A stretch of DNA of 64,000 nt from Mycolicibacter kumamotonensis (GTDB lineage Bacteria; Actinomycetota; Actinomycetes; Mycobacteriales; Mycobacteriaceae): positions 33,496-97,495 of the forward strand of contig NZ_MVHU01000016.1 in the NCBI RefSeq assembly GCF_002086285.1, read 5' to 3'. Below, one piece after another: positions 18,143-27,912 of the stretch. Every line of letters starts with the position of its first letter. Positions within the stretch are counted from its first letter, which is position 1. Made by a program: the position numbers and the translations under genes. Below the pieces are notes generated by a model that was not told the DNA's origin, did not search any database, and saw only the letters and a list, made by a program, of their open reading frames with translations.

Positions 18143-19003
18143 CTAGCCTGCCGCAGCTTCGGCCGCTTCTTTGCTGGCGAGCTCTTTCTTCCATTGCCGG
18201 AAGGTCTCTTCAGTGCGACCTCGCCGCCAGTAACCGGAGATCGACGCCCACTTGGCGTCCACCCCGCGCTCCTTGCGAATGTAAGGCCGCAGGTTGTGCA
18301 TGACGGCCTGCGCCTCGCCGTGGATGAACACCTGAACCTGGCCGGGCAGCCACAAGGTGGTGGTGACCGCCTCGATGAGCGGGGCGTTGTCACCGGCCCG
18401 GTCCTGCCCGACCAGATCGGCACGCCCGCCGCGGTGCAGCCAGTTCAGCTGTACCCCCGGCGGCGCGGTGAGCGCGATCTCGTCGTCTGGGCCGGCGACC
18501 TCGATGAACGCCTTGCCCACCGCATCGGGCGGCAGTGCTTCCAGGGCGGCAGCGATCGCCGGCAGCGCGCTTTCGTCGCCGGCCAGCAGATGCCAGTCGG
18601 CCGCGGGGTCCGGAGCGTACGCGCCGTTGGGTCCCATCAGATAGACCGGCTGGCCGGGCTGGGCGCCGGCGGCCCACGGGCCGGCCACGCCGTGGTCGCC
18701 ATGCACCGAGACGTCGATGGCGATCTCCCGGGCGACCGGGTCGGCGCGGCGCACCGTCAGGGTGCGGATCACCGGACGATCCTCCTCGGGCAGGCCGTCG
18801 AAGCTGTCCAACGTCAACGGCTGCGGTAACGCGGCGACGGCCGCGGCGTCTTGGCGCACGAAGACGACCTTGACGTAGGAGTCGGTGAATTGGCTGGGGC
18901 GGAAAGTGTCATATCCGGTGCCACCCAGCACCACCCGCACCATGTGGTCCGTGAGTTTCTCGGTGCGGACCACTGCGAAGGTGTGAACCGGTCTTCCTGC
19001 CAC
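18143..19003 (-). CDS. viuB: Siderophore-interacting FAD protein (ViuB-like, Rv2895c)
   Basis: 286 residues. SIP/ferredoxin-reductase-like fold that releases iron from ferric siderophores. Seen: an N-terminal FAD-binding barrel with RTLTVRRAD (flavin contact), [21 protein letters not shown] segment ([14 protein letters not shown]), then the C-terminal NAD-binding half with [17 protein letters not shown] and [21 protein letters not shown], both hallmarks of ViuB/ViuB-like reductases. Cytoplasmic; the electron donor is probably NAD(P)H. Its position between xerC and dprA matches Rv2895c. Whether the local siderophore is mycobactin cannot be seen from this window. Confidence 0.9.
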   Translation of the reverse strand: MAGRPVHTFAVVRTEKLTDHMVRVVLGGTGYDTFRPSQFTDSYVKVVFVRQDAAAVAALPQPLTLDSFDGLPEEDRPVIRTLTVRRADPVAREIAIDVSVHGDHGVAGPWAAGAQPGQPVYLMGPNGAYAPDPAADWHLLAGDESALPAIAAALEALPPDAVGKAFIEVAGPDDEIALTAPPGVQLNWLHRGGRADLVGQDRAGDNAPLIEAVTTTLWLPGQVQVFIHGEAQAVMHNLRPYIRKERGVDAKWASISGYWRRGRTEETFRQWKKELASKEAAEAAAG

Positions 19004-19045
19004 GCTGCCTCCCCGTCTCGGGCCTAATCCCGCCGACTATACGAG

Positions 19046-20182
19046 CTACCGCTTGCCCCGGACTATCGCCCAGCTGCCGTCGCGGCGCTCGACCAAGCCT
19101 GCCACCTCCAACATCGCCAGCGGCCCGAACACCTGTGCCGGGGCCAGCCCGGATGCCACCGCGACCTGATCGACGGTCGCCACGCCGCGGCCCGGCAAAG
19201 CCTCGTAGACCTGACGTTCGGCGGCACTGAGCCCGTCCAGCGGGGTCTGCGGCCGTGGCGGGTCATCCGCCAACTCCCCGACCCGCCCGGCCAACTCGAT
19301 CACCTCATCGGCCCGGGTGACCAGCTGGGCGCCGGCGCGCAGCAGCACATGGCAGCCGGCCGACGCCGCACTCGTCACCGGCCCGGGCACCGCGGCCACC
19401 GGTCGGCCCAGCAGCCGCGCCCACGCGGCGGTGTTGGCCGCGCCGCTGCGCAGTCCGGCCTCCACCACGACCGTGGCTCCGGCCAGCACCGCCACCAGTC
19501 GGTTACGGGTCAGAAACCGGTGCCGTGCCGGGCGCACTCCGGGCGGATATTCGGTGACGAGCAGCCCGTTCCCGCCGATGCGGTGCAGCAGAGCGGAATG
19601 CCCAGCGGGATAAGGGATGTCGATGCCCCCGGCCAGCACCGCCACCGTGGTGCCGTCCGCGGCGAGTGCGGCGCGGTGCGCCGCGCCGTCGATTCCGTAG
19701 GCGCCGCCGGATACCACCGCCACGTCGCGCTCGACCAGCCCGGCGGCCAGGTCGGCGGCCACCAGTTCGCCGTAAGCGGTTGCCGCCCGGGTCCCGACGA
19801 TCGCCGTGGCACGCTCGGCGACCTCATCCAGGAGCGCTGGGCCCAGCGCCCACAGCACCATCGGCGGGCTGCAATCCGGTTTCTTCGCGGCCGCCGCACC
19901 AGCGAAGGCGACGAACGCCAGCGTCGGCCACTCGTCGTCGTCGGGGGTGATCAGGCGGCCACCGCGTCGGGTGAGTAATTCCAGATCCGTGGCGGCCAGG
20001 TCGATCTCCCGGCGAGCCTCGGTGTGCTTGGCCAGTTCCGTGTCGACCGCACCGCACTTGATCCGCTCCGCGGCCTCGACGGCACCGACCCGCCCGACCA
20101 GCGCGGCCAGGTCTGGGCGCGGCGGCTCGGCGACCCGGGACAGGTAAGCCCAGGCCAGCAGGGTGCGGTCGTCGGGGCTCAT
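19046..20182 (-). CDS. dprA: DNA-processing protein DprA (Smf)
   Basis: 378 residues. DprA binds single-stranded DNA and loads RecA during transformation; in mycobacteria its role is unclear. The Rossmann fold is evident: IVGTRAATAYGELVA, VSGGAYGIDGAAHRAAL (158-174), AVLAGGIDIPYPAGH, and LVTEYPPG, RFLTRNRLVAVLAGATVVVEAG. A C-terminal winged-helix-like region ends in VERRDGSWAIVRGKR. The start at ATG 20182 overlaps the comM stop by four bases, so the pair is translationally coupled. Confidence 0.93.
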   Translation of the reverse strand: MSPDDRTLLAWAYLSRVAEPPRPDLAALVGRVGAVEAAERIKCGAVDTELAKHTEARREIDLAATDLELLTRRGGRLITPDDDEWPTLAFVAFAGAAAAKKPDCSPPMVLWALGPALLDEVAERATAIVGTRAATAYGELVAADLAAGLVERDVAVVSGGAYGIDGAAHRAALAADGTTVAVLAGGIDIPYPAGHSALLHRIGGNGLLVTEYPPGVRPARHRFLTRNRLVAVLAGATVVVEAGLRSGAANTAAWARLLGRPVAAVPGPVTSAASAGCHVLLRAGAQLVTRADEVIELAGRVGELADDPPRPQTPLDGLSAAERQVYEALPGRGVATVDQVAVASGLAPAQVFGPLAMLEVAGLVERRDGSWAIVRGKR

Positions 20183-21690
20183 CGGTTCGCGCCCGGTTGA
20201 CGAAAGCTCAGGGCCGCGGCGATCTCGTCCGGCCCGGGTGAGGTCCGCCCGGCGAGGTCGCTCAGTGTCCAGGCCACGCGTTGAGTTCGCACCGCACCGC
20301 GGATGGACAGCAGTCCGCGGTCCAGCGCGGTGCGCAACGGGGCCATCGCAGCCGTACCGAGCCGAAACCTGCGGCGCAGCAACGCCCCGCTGACCTCGGC
20401 ATTGGTGCGAAATCCGTGCGGCCCCCAGCGTTGCGCCGCCGCAGCGCGTGCCTCTGCCACCCGGGACCGTACCTGCGCGCTCGACTCGCCGTCGACGACG
20501 GAGAATGCCCCGGCCCGCACCGGATGCATCTCCACCCGCAGATCCACCCGGTCCAGCAGCGGTCCCGACAGCCTGCCCAGGTAGCGTCGCTTCTCCATCG
20601 GTTTGCACGTGCAGTCCCGCGGGTCGGCCGGCGCACACGGGCAGGGGTTGGCCGCCATGACCAGCTGGAAGCGGGCCGGATAGCACGCGACGCCGTCGCG
20701 GCGGGCCAACCGGACCTCCCCGTCCTCGAGCGGTGTGCGCAACGCCTCCAAGGCGCTGACCCGGATCTCGGCGCACTCGTCGAGGAACAGCACCCCGCGG
20801 TGCGCACGGCTCACCGCCCCGGGCCGCGCCATTCCCGAACCGCCCCCGACGAGCGCCGCGACGCTGGAGCTGTGGTGCGGTGCGATGAACGGCGGGCGGG
20901 TGATCAGCGGCGCGCTGCCGGACAACAGCCCGGCCACCGAATGGATCGCGGTGACCTCCAGTGACTCGTCCTCGCTCAGCATCGGAAGGAGTCCCGGAAG
21001 ACGTTGGGCCAGCATCGTTTTCCCGACCCCGGGCGGGCCCGTCAACATCAGGTGGTGCGATCCGGCGGCCGCCACCTCGACCGCGAACCGCGCTTGGGCC
21101 TGACCGACCACGTCGGCCAGGTCCGCGCCCGGCTCCGCCCCCGGAGCCGCGGTGGTGATCCGGCCGTGCAGCCGTGACTTGCCCTCCAGCCAGCCGTGCA
21201 GCTGTCCCAGCGTCGCCACGCCGCAGACCTCGATGCCGTCCACCAGGCTGGCTTCGGCGAGGTTGTCCACTGGCACCACCGCGCGCGCCCAGCCGTCGTT
21301 CCTGGCCGCCAGCACCGCGGGCAACACCCCGTTCACCGGCCGGATCCGCCCGTCCAGCGCCAACTCACCGAGCAGCACCGTCTTCTCCAGCCGCGACCAG
21401 GGCGTGTCGCGATCCGCCGAGAGCACGGCCGCGGCCAGGGCGATGTCGTAGACGGAACCCATCTTCGGCAGCGTGGCCGGTGACAGTGCCAAGGTCAGCC
21501 GGGCCTGCGGCCACCGCTGCGCGCTGTTGGTGATCGCGGCCCGCACCCGATCCCGCGATTCCTGTAATGCGGCGTCGGCCAGGCCGACCAGATGCACCCC
21601 CGGCAGGCCCGAGGCGATGTCGGCCTCGATCTCCACGATCAGTCCATCGAGGCCGCGCATGGCGACCGAATAGGCCCGTCCCAACGACAT
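20179..21690 (-). CDS. comM: ComM/YifB-family AAA+ ATPase (Mg-chelatase subunit ChlI-like)
   Basis: 503 residues from ATG 21690. N-terminal Lon-protease-like fold (about 1-170), then an AAA+ domain with Walker A GPPGVGKT (218-225), sensor region, and a cysteine-rich insertion CPCAPADPRDCTCKP that probably binds zinc. In naturally competent bacteria ComM is a branch-migration helicase in recombination. The order yraN-comM-dprA is the usual actinobacterial cluster. Its start codon touches the yraN stop. No truncation. Confidence 0.92.
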   Translation of the reverse strand: MSLGRAYSVAMRGLDGLIVEIEADIASGLPGVHLVGLADAALQESRDRVRAAITNSAQRWPQARLTLALSPATLPKMGSVYDIALAAAVLSADRDTPWSRLEKTVLLGELALDGRIRPVNGVLPAVLAARNDGWARAVVPVDNLAEASLVDGIEVCGVATLGQLHGWLEGKSRLHGRITTAAPGAEPGADLADVVGQAQARFAVEVAAAGSHHLMLTGPPGVGKTMLAQRLPGLLPMLSEDESLEVTAIHSVAGLLSGSAPLITRPPFIAPHHSSSVAALVGGGSGMARPGAVSRAHRGVLFLDECAEIRVSALEALRTPLEDGEVRLARRDGVACYPARFQLVMAANPCPCAPADPRDCTCKPMEKRRYLGRLSGPLLDRVDLRVEMHPVRAGAFSVVDGESSAQVRSRVAEARAAAAQRWGPHGFRTNAEVSGALLRRRFRLGTAAMAPLRTALDRGLLSIRGAVRTQRVAWTLSDLAGRTSPGPDEIAAALSFRQPGANR

Positions 21691-22058
21691 CAGCCCACCC
21701 CCTGCAGGTGGGTGATGTGCGGGGTTTGGCACCGCCGGATCCGCACCCCGATCACGTCCACGCGGACCGCGTCCCAGTGGGATTGCCGGCCGGCGAGCCA
21801 CACTCCGGCCAGCCGGCGAACCCGGCGAAGCTTCTGCGGCGGCACCGCGTACGCCAGTCCGCCGAACCCGTCACCGGTGCGGGTCTTCACCTCGACGAAC
21901 ACCACGGCACGGGTGGCCGGATCGGCGGCGATCACGTCCAGTTCGCCGTAACGGCAACGCCAGTTGCGGGCCAGGATGGTCCACCCCTGCCCGATCAGGT
22001 GGTCGACGGCCAGCTGTTCTCCCAGCGCCCCCAGCTCGGCGCGCGTCAGGGTTGTCAT
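21690..22058 (-). CDS. YraN/UPF0102 endonuclease-like protein (Rv2898c)
   Basis: 122 residues. Predicted Holliday-junction-resolvase-like nuclease fold. Landmarks: GEQLAVDHLIGQGW, then RCRYGELDVIAAD and VVFVEVKTRTGDGFG, which carry the metal-binding E, D and ExK residues of the PD-(D/E)XK type. It starts the yraN-comM-dprA unit on the minus strand. The biochemical role has not been settled in any organism I know of, although the neighbours suggest DNA processing. Confidence 0.88.
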   Translation of the reverse strand: MTTLTRAELGALGEQLAVDHLIGQGWTILARNWRCRYGELDVIAADPATRAVVFVEVKTRTGDGFGGLAYAVPPQKLRRVRRLAGVWLAGRQSHWDAVRVDVIGVRIRRCQTPHITHLQGVG

Positions 22059-22157
22059 GCCGGTCAGCGTCGGTCATCGCACCGACGGCGTCGAGCCGCA
22101 CCGCAGCGAAATCGGTTGCCGCACGGCTAGTTGTCCACAGCGGCGACTTCATCCACA

Positions 22158-22177
22158 GCCGCCGGCCAACCGGCGGC
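22158..22177 (-). terminator. GC-rich hairpin at the 3' end of the GNAT gene
   Basis: GCCGCCGG (22158-22165) and CCGGCGGC (22170-22177) are exact inverted arms around CCAA. The hairpin begins at the GNAT stop codon. There is no U-tract, so if it terminates transcription it would be of the mycobacterial type lacking a T-run. Confidence 0.45.
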
Positions 22178-22842
22178 TAACCGGCGTGTGCGCCCGGTGC
22201 CCGAACCACCAGCGGCACCCCGGGGAAGTACGCGGCCATCTCGGTACGGGCACGGCGCAGCGCGGCGGTGCCGTAGCCCTTCTTGCGATGTTCGGGATGG
22301 ATCCAGATCCGCACGTTGACCTCGCCGTGGTTGAGGTCGCCGAAGACCATGCCGATCTTCTGCGCGCCGTCGATGGCGACGAACAACGCGGCGTCCTCGT
22401 CATCGACCCGGGTCAGCGCGGAGCGGATCTCGTCGTCGAGAACCCCGGCCGGAGCGCCGGACCCGTCGCCGCTGGCGCCGACGTCGGTGGTGCGCAGCTC
22501 GAAGATGTCGCGGTCGGGCTCGCCGGCGAACGGGCGCAGCACCAGCGCCTCACCGGAGCTTGCCGGGCGATCGCCGAGGGTGAACGTCAGCTCGTTGTTC
22601 AGGTCGTCGAGCTCGGCGGCGATCCTGCTCCGGGAATCCCTGGTCAGTTGATCCAGCGACATCCCGATCACCGCTTCGCAGCCGGCCGGTGAGGTGCCGA
22701 GCAGGTTCGCGATCGCCTGCACGGCAGACCCGCGGTCGTCGGAGTCCACGATCACGTCGAGTACCTCGTGGCGACGTTCCATGGCTTTGAGCAGGGCGTC
22801 GGTGATCTCCCGACGGGAGACGGCGCGGTCGACAGCGGTCAT
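22177..22842 (-). CDS. GNAT-family acetyltransferase with an N-terminal GyrA-like helical region
   Basis: 221 residues from ATG 22842. Residues 11-85 (REITDALLKAMERRHEVLDV onward, with AVIGMSLDQLTRDSRSRIAAEL) resemble the helical tower and C-gate segment of GyrA/ParC, where LxAxxNxDEV and AILxMRLxxLT occur. Residues 98-221 form a GNAT domain with the acetyl-CoA loop RKKGYGT (186-192) after IWIHPEH. The middle (about 110-150) is acidic. No catalytic tyrosine of topoisomerases is present. M. tuberculosis has fdhD-fdhF at this point between Rv2898c and Rv2901c. Substrate unknown. Confidence 0.72.
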   Translation of the reverse strand: MTAVDRAVSRREITDALLKAMERRHEVLDVIVDSDDRGSAVQAIANLLGTSPAGCEAVIGMSLDQLTRDSRSRIAAELDDLNNELTFTLGDRPASSGEALVLRPFAGEPDRDIFELRTTDVGASGDGSGAPAGVLDDEIRSALTRVDDEDAALFVAIDGAQKIGMVFGDLNHGEVNVRIWIHPEHRKKGYGTAALRRARTEMAAYFPGVPLVVRAPGAHAG

Positions 22843-22883
22843 GCCAGTCAGCCTAGACCGAAGACGACGGTGCCGCTGCGCTG

Positions 22884-23189
22884 TTATTCGGGCAGCCGCA
22901 GCTCGGGCTTTTCGACCTCTTCGATGTTGACGTCTTTGAACGTGACCACCCGTACCTGCTTGACGAACCGCGCTGGACGGTACATGTCCCACACCCACGC
23001 GTCAGCGAGCCGCAGCTCGAAATACACCTCGCCGTCGGCGTTGCGCGGCACCATCTCCACACTGTTGGCCAGGTAGAACCGCCGCTCGGTTTCCACGACG
23101 TAACTGAACTGCCCCACGATGTCCTTGTATTCGCGGTACAGCGAGAGTTCCATCTCGGTTTCGTACTTCTCGAGATCCTCGGCACTCAT
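22884..23189 (-). CDS. DUF2469 protein (Rv2901c-like)
   Basis: 101 residues from ATG 23189, identical in length to the conserved actinobacterial family. The protein is rich in aromatic and acidic residues ([45 protein letters not shown]). No membrane segment or known catalytic motif. The start overlaps the rnhB stop by four bases, so it is translated in tandem with RNase HII. The constant pairing with rnhB suggests a housekeeping role, but none is established. Confidence 0.88.
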   Translation of the reverse strand: MSAEDLEKYETEMELSLYREYKDIVGQFSYVVETERRFYLANSVEMVPRNADGEVYFELRLADAWVWDMYRPARFVKQVRVVTFKDVNIEEVEKPELRLPE

Positions 23190-23893
23190 CTGCTCAGTTG
23201 TCCTTCTGCTCGGTTCGTCACCATTGTCCCTGTCGCCGCCGCGGCCGGCACCGCCACGCTGCGCACGTTGATGAACGAGTAGCGGTGCTGGCTGCACGGC
23301 CCCAGTGCCGCCAGCGCCGCGGTGTGCGCGGCGGTGGAGTAACCCTTGTGCTCGGCGAAGCCGTACCCGGGGTCGTCCAGCGCCGCCATGTACCGGTCCC
23401 GGGTGACCTTGGCCAGCACGCTCGCCGCGGCGATGCAGGCCGCCGCGCCGTCACCGCCGATCACCGGAAGCGACGGCATCGGCAGGCCCGGCACCCGGAA
23501 TCCGTCGCACAGCACGTAACCGGGCCGCAGCGCCAGCCCCGCCACCGCGCGCCGCATGCCTTCGATGTTGGCCGCGTGCACCCCGCGCACGTCGACGTCG
23601 GCCGGCGAGATGAACACCACGTGGTAGGCCAGCGCATGCCGGCGAATCACCGGAAACAGCTGTTCACGAGCGTTGGCGGTGAGCTTCTTGGAGTCGTCGA
23701 GCGCCGCCAGCGCGGCGGGACGGCCCGGGCCGAGCACACAGGCGGCCACCACCAGCGGTCCGGCGCAGGCGCCCCGGCCCACCTCGTCGACCCCGGCCAC
23801 CGGGCCCAGCCCACTGCGGTAGAGCGCCGACTCCAAGGTGCGCAGGCCCGGTGAGCGGCGGATCACCGGGCGCGGCGGCCAGGCCCGGGTCAT
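23186..23893 (-). CDS. rnhB: Ribonuclease HII
   Basis: 235 residues. Removes ribonucleotides from DNA and RNA in hybrids. The catalytic D36-E37 are in [15 protein letters not shown]; further acidic positions lie in [23 protein letters not shown] and [12 protein letters not shown]. The [15 protein letters not shown] block is the usual C-terminal substrate contact. The first 25 residues are a basic, proline-rich extension. It begins three bases after lepB ends on the same strand. Confidence 0.94.
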   Translation of the reverse strand: MTRAWPPRPVIRRSPGLRTLESALYRSGLGPVAGVDEVGRGACAGPLVVAACVLGPGRPAALAALDDSKKLTANAREQLFPVIRRHALAYHVVFISPADVDVRGVHAANIEGMRRAVAGLALRPGYVLCDGFRVPGLPMPSLPVIGGDGAAACIAAASVLAKVTRDRYMAALDDPGYGFAEHKGYSTAAHTAALAALGPCSQHRYSFINVRSVAVPAAAATGTMVTNRAEGQLSR

Positions 23894-23896
23894 CGC

Positions 23897-24745
23897 CTAA
23901 GGCCCCTGCTGCGGGTTGATCGCTTTCACCGGCCCCCACCGCGACGGCGGCCAGGCGATGAACCGGGTCTTGCCGATGACATTGCCCACGGGCACGGTGC
24001 CGGCGTCGAGGTTGTCGCCGGTGCACAGGATCCGGTGCTGCAGATCGGGCTGGATCGCCACGGTGTCGCAGTGCGCACGGGAATCCGACGAGTGGGTGCG
24101 GTTGTCGCCCATCACCCACAACCGGCCTTCCGGCACGGTCACCGGTCCGAACTCGTTGCCCAGGCAGGGATAGACCATCGGGTCGACCATCAGCGTGGCC
24201 GGATTCAGGTACGGCTCGTCGAGCACCTTGCCGTCGACGGTCAGGCCGGTGTCGTTGCGACACTGCACGGTCTGGCCGCCCACGGCGATGACCCGTTTGA
24301 CCAGATCGTTCTCGTCGGGCGGGACGAACCCGATGAAGGACAGGGCGTTCTGCACCCAGCGCACGGCGGCGTTGTCCGACCGGATCGACTTGTAGCCGAC
24401 GTTCCACGACGGCGGGCCGCGGAAGACGATGACGTCCCCGGGACGCGGGGAGGTGAACCGGTAGGTGACCTTGTCGACCATGATCCGGTCACCGACGCAG
24501 CCGTGGCAGCCGTGCAGCGTCGGTTCCATCGACTCCGACGGGATCAGGTACGGCCGCGCCACGAACGTCAGCACCAGGTAGTAGAGCACCAGTGCGATCG
24601 CCACCAGCACGACCGACTCGCGCAGCGTGCTGTGCTTGCGGTCCTCGGGGGCGGGCGTCTCCGACGCGGCGGCCTCGGGCTGGTCGGCTTCGGGCTGGTC
24701 GGCCTCGGCAGAGTTCTCGGGTGACGAGCCCGTGGTTTCGGTCAC
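23897..24745 (-). CDS. lepB: Signal peptidase I
   Basis: 282 residues. Cleaves Sec and Tat signal peptides outside the membrane. The N-terminal 40 residues are acidic and contain a short repeat (EADQP twice). One transmembrane helix lies at about 42-60. The catalytic serine is S72 (PSESMEPTL) and the lysine K150 (DLVKRVIAVGG); the GDNRTHSSDSR block is present. Four cysteines fall in two close-set extracellular pairs (HGCHGC near 80 and others), possibly disulfides. It lies in the conserved rplS-lepB-rnhB order. Confidence 0.95.
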   Translation of the reverse strand: MTETTGSSPENSAEADQPEADQPEAAASETPAPEDRKHSTLRESVVLVAIALVLYYLVLTFVARPYLIPSESMEPTLHGCHGCVGDRIMVDKVTYRFTSPRPGDVIVFRGPPSWNVGYKSIRSDNAAVRWVQNALSFIGFVPPDENDLVKRVIAVGGQTVQCRNDTGLTVDGKVLDEPYLNPATLMVDPMVYPCLGNEFGPVTVPEGRLWVMGDNRTHSSDSRAHCDTVAIQPDLQHRILCTGDNLDAGTVPVGNVIGKTRFIAWPPSRWGPVKAINPQQGP

Positions 24746-24805
24746 GAGATCAGGGTAGTGACCGCGTCAGCAGCACCGAAGACCGACCGGAGGAAGCCCG
24801 GCGCG

Positions 24806-25147
<342 letters not shown>

Positions 25148-25525
25148 TGCGGAAACACTTCCTAGCGGGTCGCGGCTGCCGACCGGGCCGCACGCGGGGG
25201 CGCGTGCAGACGGTAACCGAGCCGATGGGTTCGGGCATATTGTCGCATCGTGCGGTGCCCGAGACGCCGGGCCCCCCGCTGCAGAATCAACTGCCGGGCG
25301 ACAACTGCTCAATTGTGCCAGACGCGGCGCAACCAGTGAAATCGCGCAAATCGCCGCTGGTCGTACCGCCGGAACCGCCCGCAGCGTGATAAGTCTGATG
25401 GAGAGGCGGACTGCGCGGTCCCGGCGTGCACGCGGTAATCTATCCGGCGGGCCGATGGCAGCAAGCGTGGCGAGCCCGTAGATGTCGGTTACGCGACTGA
25501 TACCTGTTGAGGAGGCCTACCAGCC
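25148..25525. other. rplS-lppW divergent intergenic region with hairpins
   Basis: No gene seen. Two exact inverted repeats lie in the probable rplS leader (minus strand): GCACGCG/CGCGTGC at 25190-25196 and 25201-25207, and TCGGGCA/TGCCCGA at 25231-25237 and 25256-25262. A GAGGAGG ribosome-binding site at 25511-25517 serves lppW. Promoters must face both ways, but I could not assign -10 and -35 boxes with confidence. The rplS hairpins could be part of a leader control element. Confidence 0.4.
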
Positions 25526-26434
25526 GTGCGGCCATCGATGCTCCTGCTGACCATCGTGATGGTGATCTCGACGGTGGTGTTCGGTTGCGACGAGAAGGTC
25601 TACGGCGCCTCCGCCCCCCGTCCCCCGCAGTACCGGGCGCCCGAGGTGGCACCGGTGGCCACCGCGATCGAAGCCCCCCGGGCACCCGCTATTCCGCCGG
25701 TCGCCGTGGTAGACGGATTGGCCGCACGCATGCAGGACGCCACCGAGGAAGCGGCCAAGGCCGGCGCCACCATCTCGGTGGCCGTGCTGGACCGGATCTC
25801 GCACCAATTGGTCACCAACGGCAACACCCGGCCCATTGCCACCGCCTCGGTGGCCAAGCTGTTCATCGCCGACGACCTGTTGGTCCACCAGCCAGAGGCG
25901 GCATTGTCCGCCGATGACCAGGCCGCCCTGGACGTCATGTTGCGGTCCTCCGATGACGGGGCCGCCGAGACGTTCTGGAACCTGCACGGCGGTAATGCGA
26001 TCGTCACCCGGGTGGCGAGCCGCTACGGGCTGGCCGGCACCTCGCCGCCGTCCAACGGCGCCTGGTGGAACACGATCAGCACCGCACCGGACCTGGCGCG
26101 CTACTACGACATGCTGCTCAACGGTTCCGGTGGCCTGCCGGCGGACCGGGCCAACATGATCGTCAACGACCTGGCGCAGTCCACCCCGACCGGAATCGAC
26201 GGCTACCCGCAGCGGTTCGGGATTCCGGAGGGTCTGTTCAACGAGCCGGTGGCCGTCAAGCAGGGCTGGATGTGCTGCATCGGCAACAACTGGATGCACC
26301 TGTCGACCGGCGTGGTCGGCGCTGACCGTCGCTACGTGGTGGTGATCGAGTCACTGCAGCCCAGCGACGACGCCACCGCGCGCGCCACGATCACCCAGGC
26401 CGTCAAGACGATCTTCCCCGGCGGCCGGATCTAG
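25526..26434 (+). CDS. lppW: Lipoprotein LppW, serine beta-lactamase/PBP-like fold
   Basis: 302 residues from GTG 25526, preceded by GAGGAGG. A lipoprotein signal peptide ends with VVFGC (lipid attachment at C21). A proline-rich linker of about 40 residues leads to a class A beta-lactamase-like domain: SVAKLF (the SxxK catalytic motif), [11 protein letters not shown] in the SxN position with SDD, and no clear KTG triad. Activity as a lactamase or carboxypeptidase is therefore doubtful. It corresponds to Rv2905. The stop overlaps the trmD stop by two bases on the opposite strand. Confidence 0.88.
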   Translation: MRPSMLLLTIVMVISTVVFGCDEKVYGASAPRPPQYRAPEVAPVATAIEAPRAPAIPPVAVVDGLAARMQDATEEAAKAGATISVAVLDRISHQLVTNGNTRPIATASVAKLFIADDLLVHQPEAALSADDQAALDVMLRSSDDGAAETFWNLHGGNAIVTRVASRYGLAGTSPPSNGAWWNTISTAPDLARYYDMLLNGSGGLPADRANMIVNDLAQSTPTGIDGYPQRFGIPEGLFNEPVAVKQGWMCCIGNNWMHLSTGVVGADRRYVVVIESLQPSDDATARATITQAVKTIFPGGRI

Positions 26435-27132
26435 CGGACTTCGTCCCCGCCGAGTAGGTCCGGGCGGCGTTCTTTGGTGCGCTGCAACGCCGCCTCATGC
26501 CGCCAGGCGTAGATGCGCGCGTGGTCGCCCGAGAGCAGCACCTCCGGGACGTCGAGTCCGCGCCAACTCGGCGGCCGGGTGTAGCTCGGTCCCTCCAGCA
26601 GTCCATCGCGATCCGGGGAATGCGAATCATCCTGACGTGACACCGGATTGCCCAAAACCCCGGGCATCAGCCGCAGCACCGCTTCGAGCATCACCAGTAC
26701 CGCGGACTCACCGCCGGCCAGCACGTAATCGCCGATCGAGACTTCTTCGACCCGCATCCGCCGGGCGGCGTCGTCAGCGACCCGCTGGTCGATGCCCTCA
26801 TAGCGGCCGCAGGCGAACACCAGGTGCTGCTCGTGGCTCCACCGCTCGGCGGAGGCCTGGTCGAACAGTGCACCCGCGGGAGTGGGAATGACCAGAAGTG
26901 TTTGCTCCGAACAGATTTCGTCGAGAGCTTCGCCCCACACCGGCGCCCTCATCACCATCCCCGGACCGCCGCCGTACGGGGTGTCGTCGACCGAGCGGTG
27001 TACATCGTGGGTCCAGCGCCGCAGATCGTGAACCCCCAACTCGACCAGCCCCGACTCGATCGCCCTGCCCGGCAACGATTGCCGGATCGGGTCCAGGTAG
27101 TCCGGGAAGATGGTGACGACGTCGACCCTCAC
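26431..27132 (-). CDS. trmD: tRNA (guanine-N1)-methyltransferase TrmD
   Basis: Methylates G37 of tRNAs and prevents +1 frameshifting. The start at GTG 27132 ([13 protein letters not shown]) gives 233 residues; it overlaps the rimM stop by four bases. The knotted SPOUT fold motifs are present: [36 protein letters not shown], and [13 protein letters not shown] with LLSGDHARI near the end. It closes the rpsP-khpA-rimM-trmD operon. Confidence 0.96.
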   Translation of the reverse strand: MRVDVVTIFPDYLDPIRQSLPGRAIESGLVELGVHDLRRWTHDVHRSVDDTPYGGGPGMVMRAPVWGEALDEICSEQTLLVIPTPAGALFDQASAERWSHEQHLVFACGRYEGIDQRVADDAARRMRVEEVSIGDYVLAGGESAVLVMLEAVLRLMPGVLGNPVSRQDDSHSPDRDGLLEGPSYTRPPSWRGLDVPEVLLSGDHARIYAWRHEAALQRTKERRPDLLGGDEVR

Positions 27133-27650
27133 GGTGACAGATCCAACAGCCCGTCGGGCGGGTCGATGCACACCAGCTGCTCGGCCAGCGACACCGAGGT
27201 GACGATCGCGGACACGAACGGCACCAGCAGTTCACCGCCGCCGGTACGCCGGACCGACAGCAGCTCGCCGGCCCCGGTGTGCAGCACCTCGGTCACCGTG
27301 CCGAGGTCCTCCCCCGCCTCGGTGCGCACCCGCAGCCCTTCCAGCTGGTGGTCGTAGTAGGTGTCGTCCTCATCGATCGGCGGCAGATCTGCCGAGTCGA
27401 TCACCAGCAGACTGCCGCGCAAGGCGTCGGCCGCATCCCGGTCCGATACCCCGGCCAGGCGCACCAACAGCCGGGCACCATGCGGGCGCGCGGATTCCAC
27501 GATGAAATCGCGCTGCCGCTCACCGCGCTTTTGAGCGTGCAGTGTCGCACCCGGGGCGAACCGGAGTTCGGGGTCGTCAGTGCGGACGTCGACGACGACC
27601 TCGCCGGTGATGCCGTGGGCCTTGACCACCCGCCCGACCGTCAGCTCCAT
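27129..27650 (-). CDS. rimM: 16S rRNA processing protein RimM
   Basis: 173 residues. Assists maturation of the 30S head near S19. The N-terminal domain starts [20 protein letters not shown]; the PRC-barrel C-terminal half has [20 protein letters not shown], the family's PRC signature, and ends [11 protein letters not shown]. It lies 11 bases after khpA in the rpsP operon and overlaps trmD by four bases. Nothing odd. Confidence 0.95.
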   Translation of the reverse strand: MELTVGRVVKAHGITGEVVVDVRTDDPELRFAPGATLHAQKRGERQRDFIVESARPHGARLLVRLAGVSDRDAADALRGSLLVIDSADLPPIDEDDTYYDHQLEGLRVRTEAGEDLGTVTEVLHTGAGELLSVRRTGGGELLVPFVSAIVTSVSLAEQLVCIDPPDGLLDLSP

Positions 27651-27661
27651 GAGCCGGCCGG

Positions 27662-27904
27662 CTAGCGGTCGGTGTCGACCACGTCCACGCGAATGCCGCG
27701 TCCACCGATACCGGCAACGAGGGTGCGCAACGCGGTGGCGGTGCGACCGCCACGACCGATCACCTTGCCGAGATCGTCGGGGTGCACATGCACCTCGACG
27801 GTGCGGCCGCGCCGGTTGGTCACCATGTCGACCCGGACGTCGTCGGGGTTGTCGACGATGCCGCGCACCAAGTGCTCGACGGCATCTGCCACCACTGCAC
27901 TCAC
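27662..27904 (-). CDS. khpA: KH-domain RNA-binding protein KhpA
   Basis: 80 residues. One KH domain with the GRGG loop ([17 protein letters not shown]) that grips RNA. It pairs with KhpB in other bacteria and affects cell-wall and elongation-related RNAs. Between rpsP (8 bases away) and rimM, as in nearly all actinobacteria (Rv2908c). Confidence 0.92.
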   Translation of the reverse strand: MSAVVADAVEHLVRGIVDNPDDVRVDMVTNRRGRTVEVHVHPDDLGKVIGRGGRTATALRTLVAGIGGRGIRVDVVDTDR

Positions 27905-27912
27905 GGTCGCGC

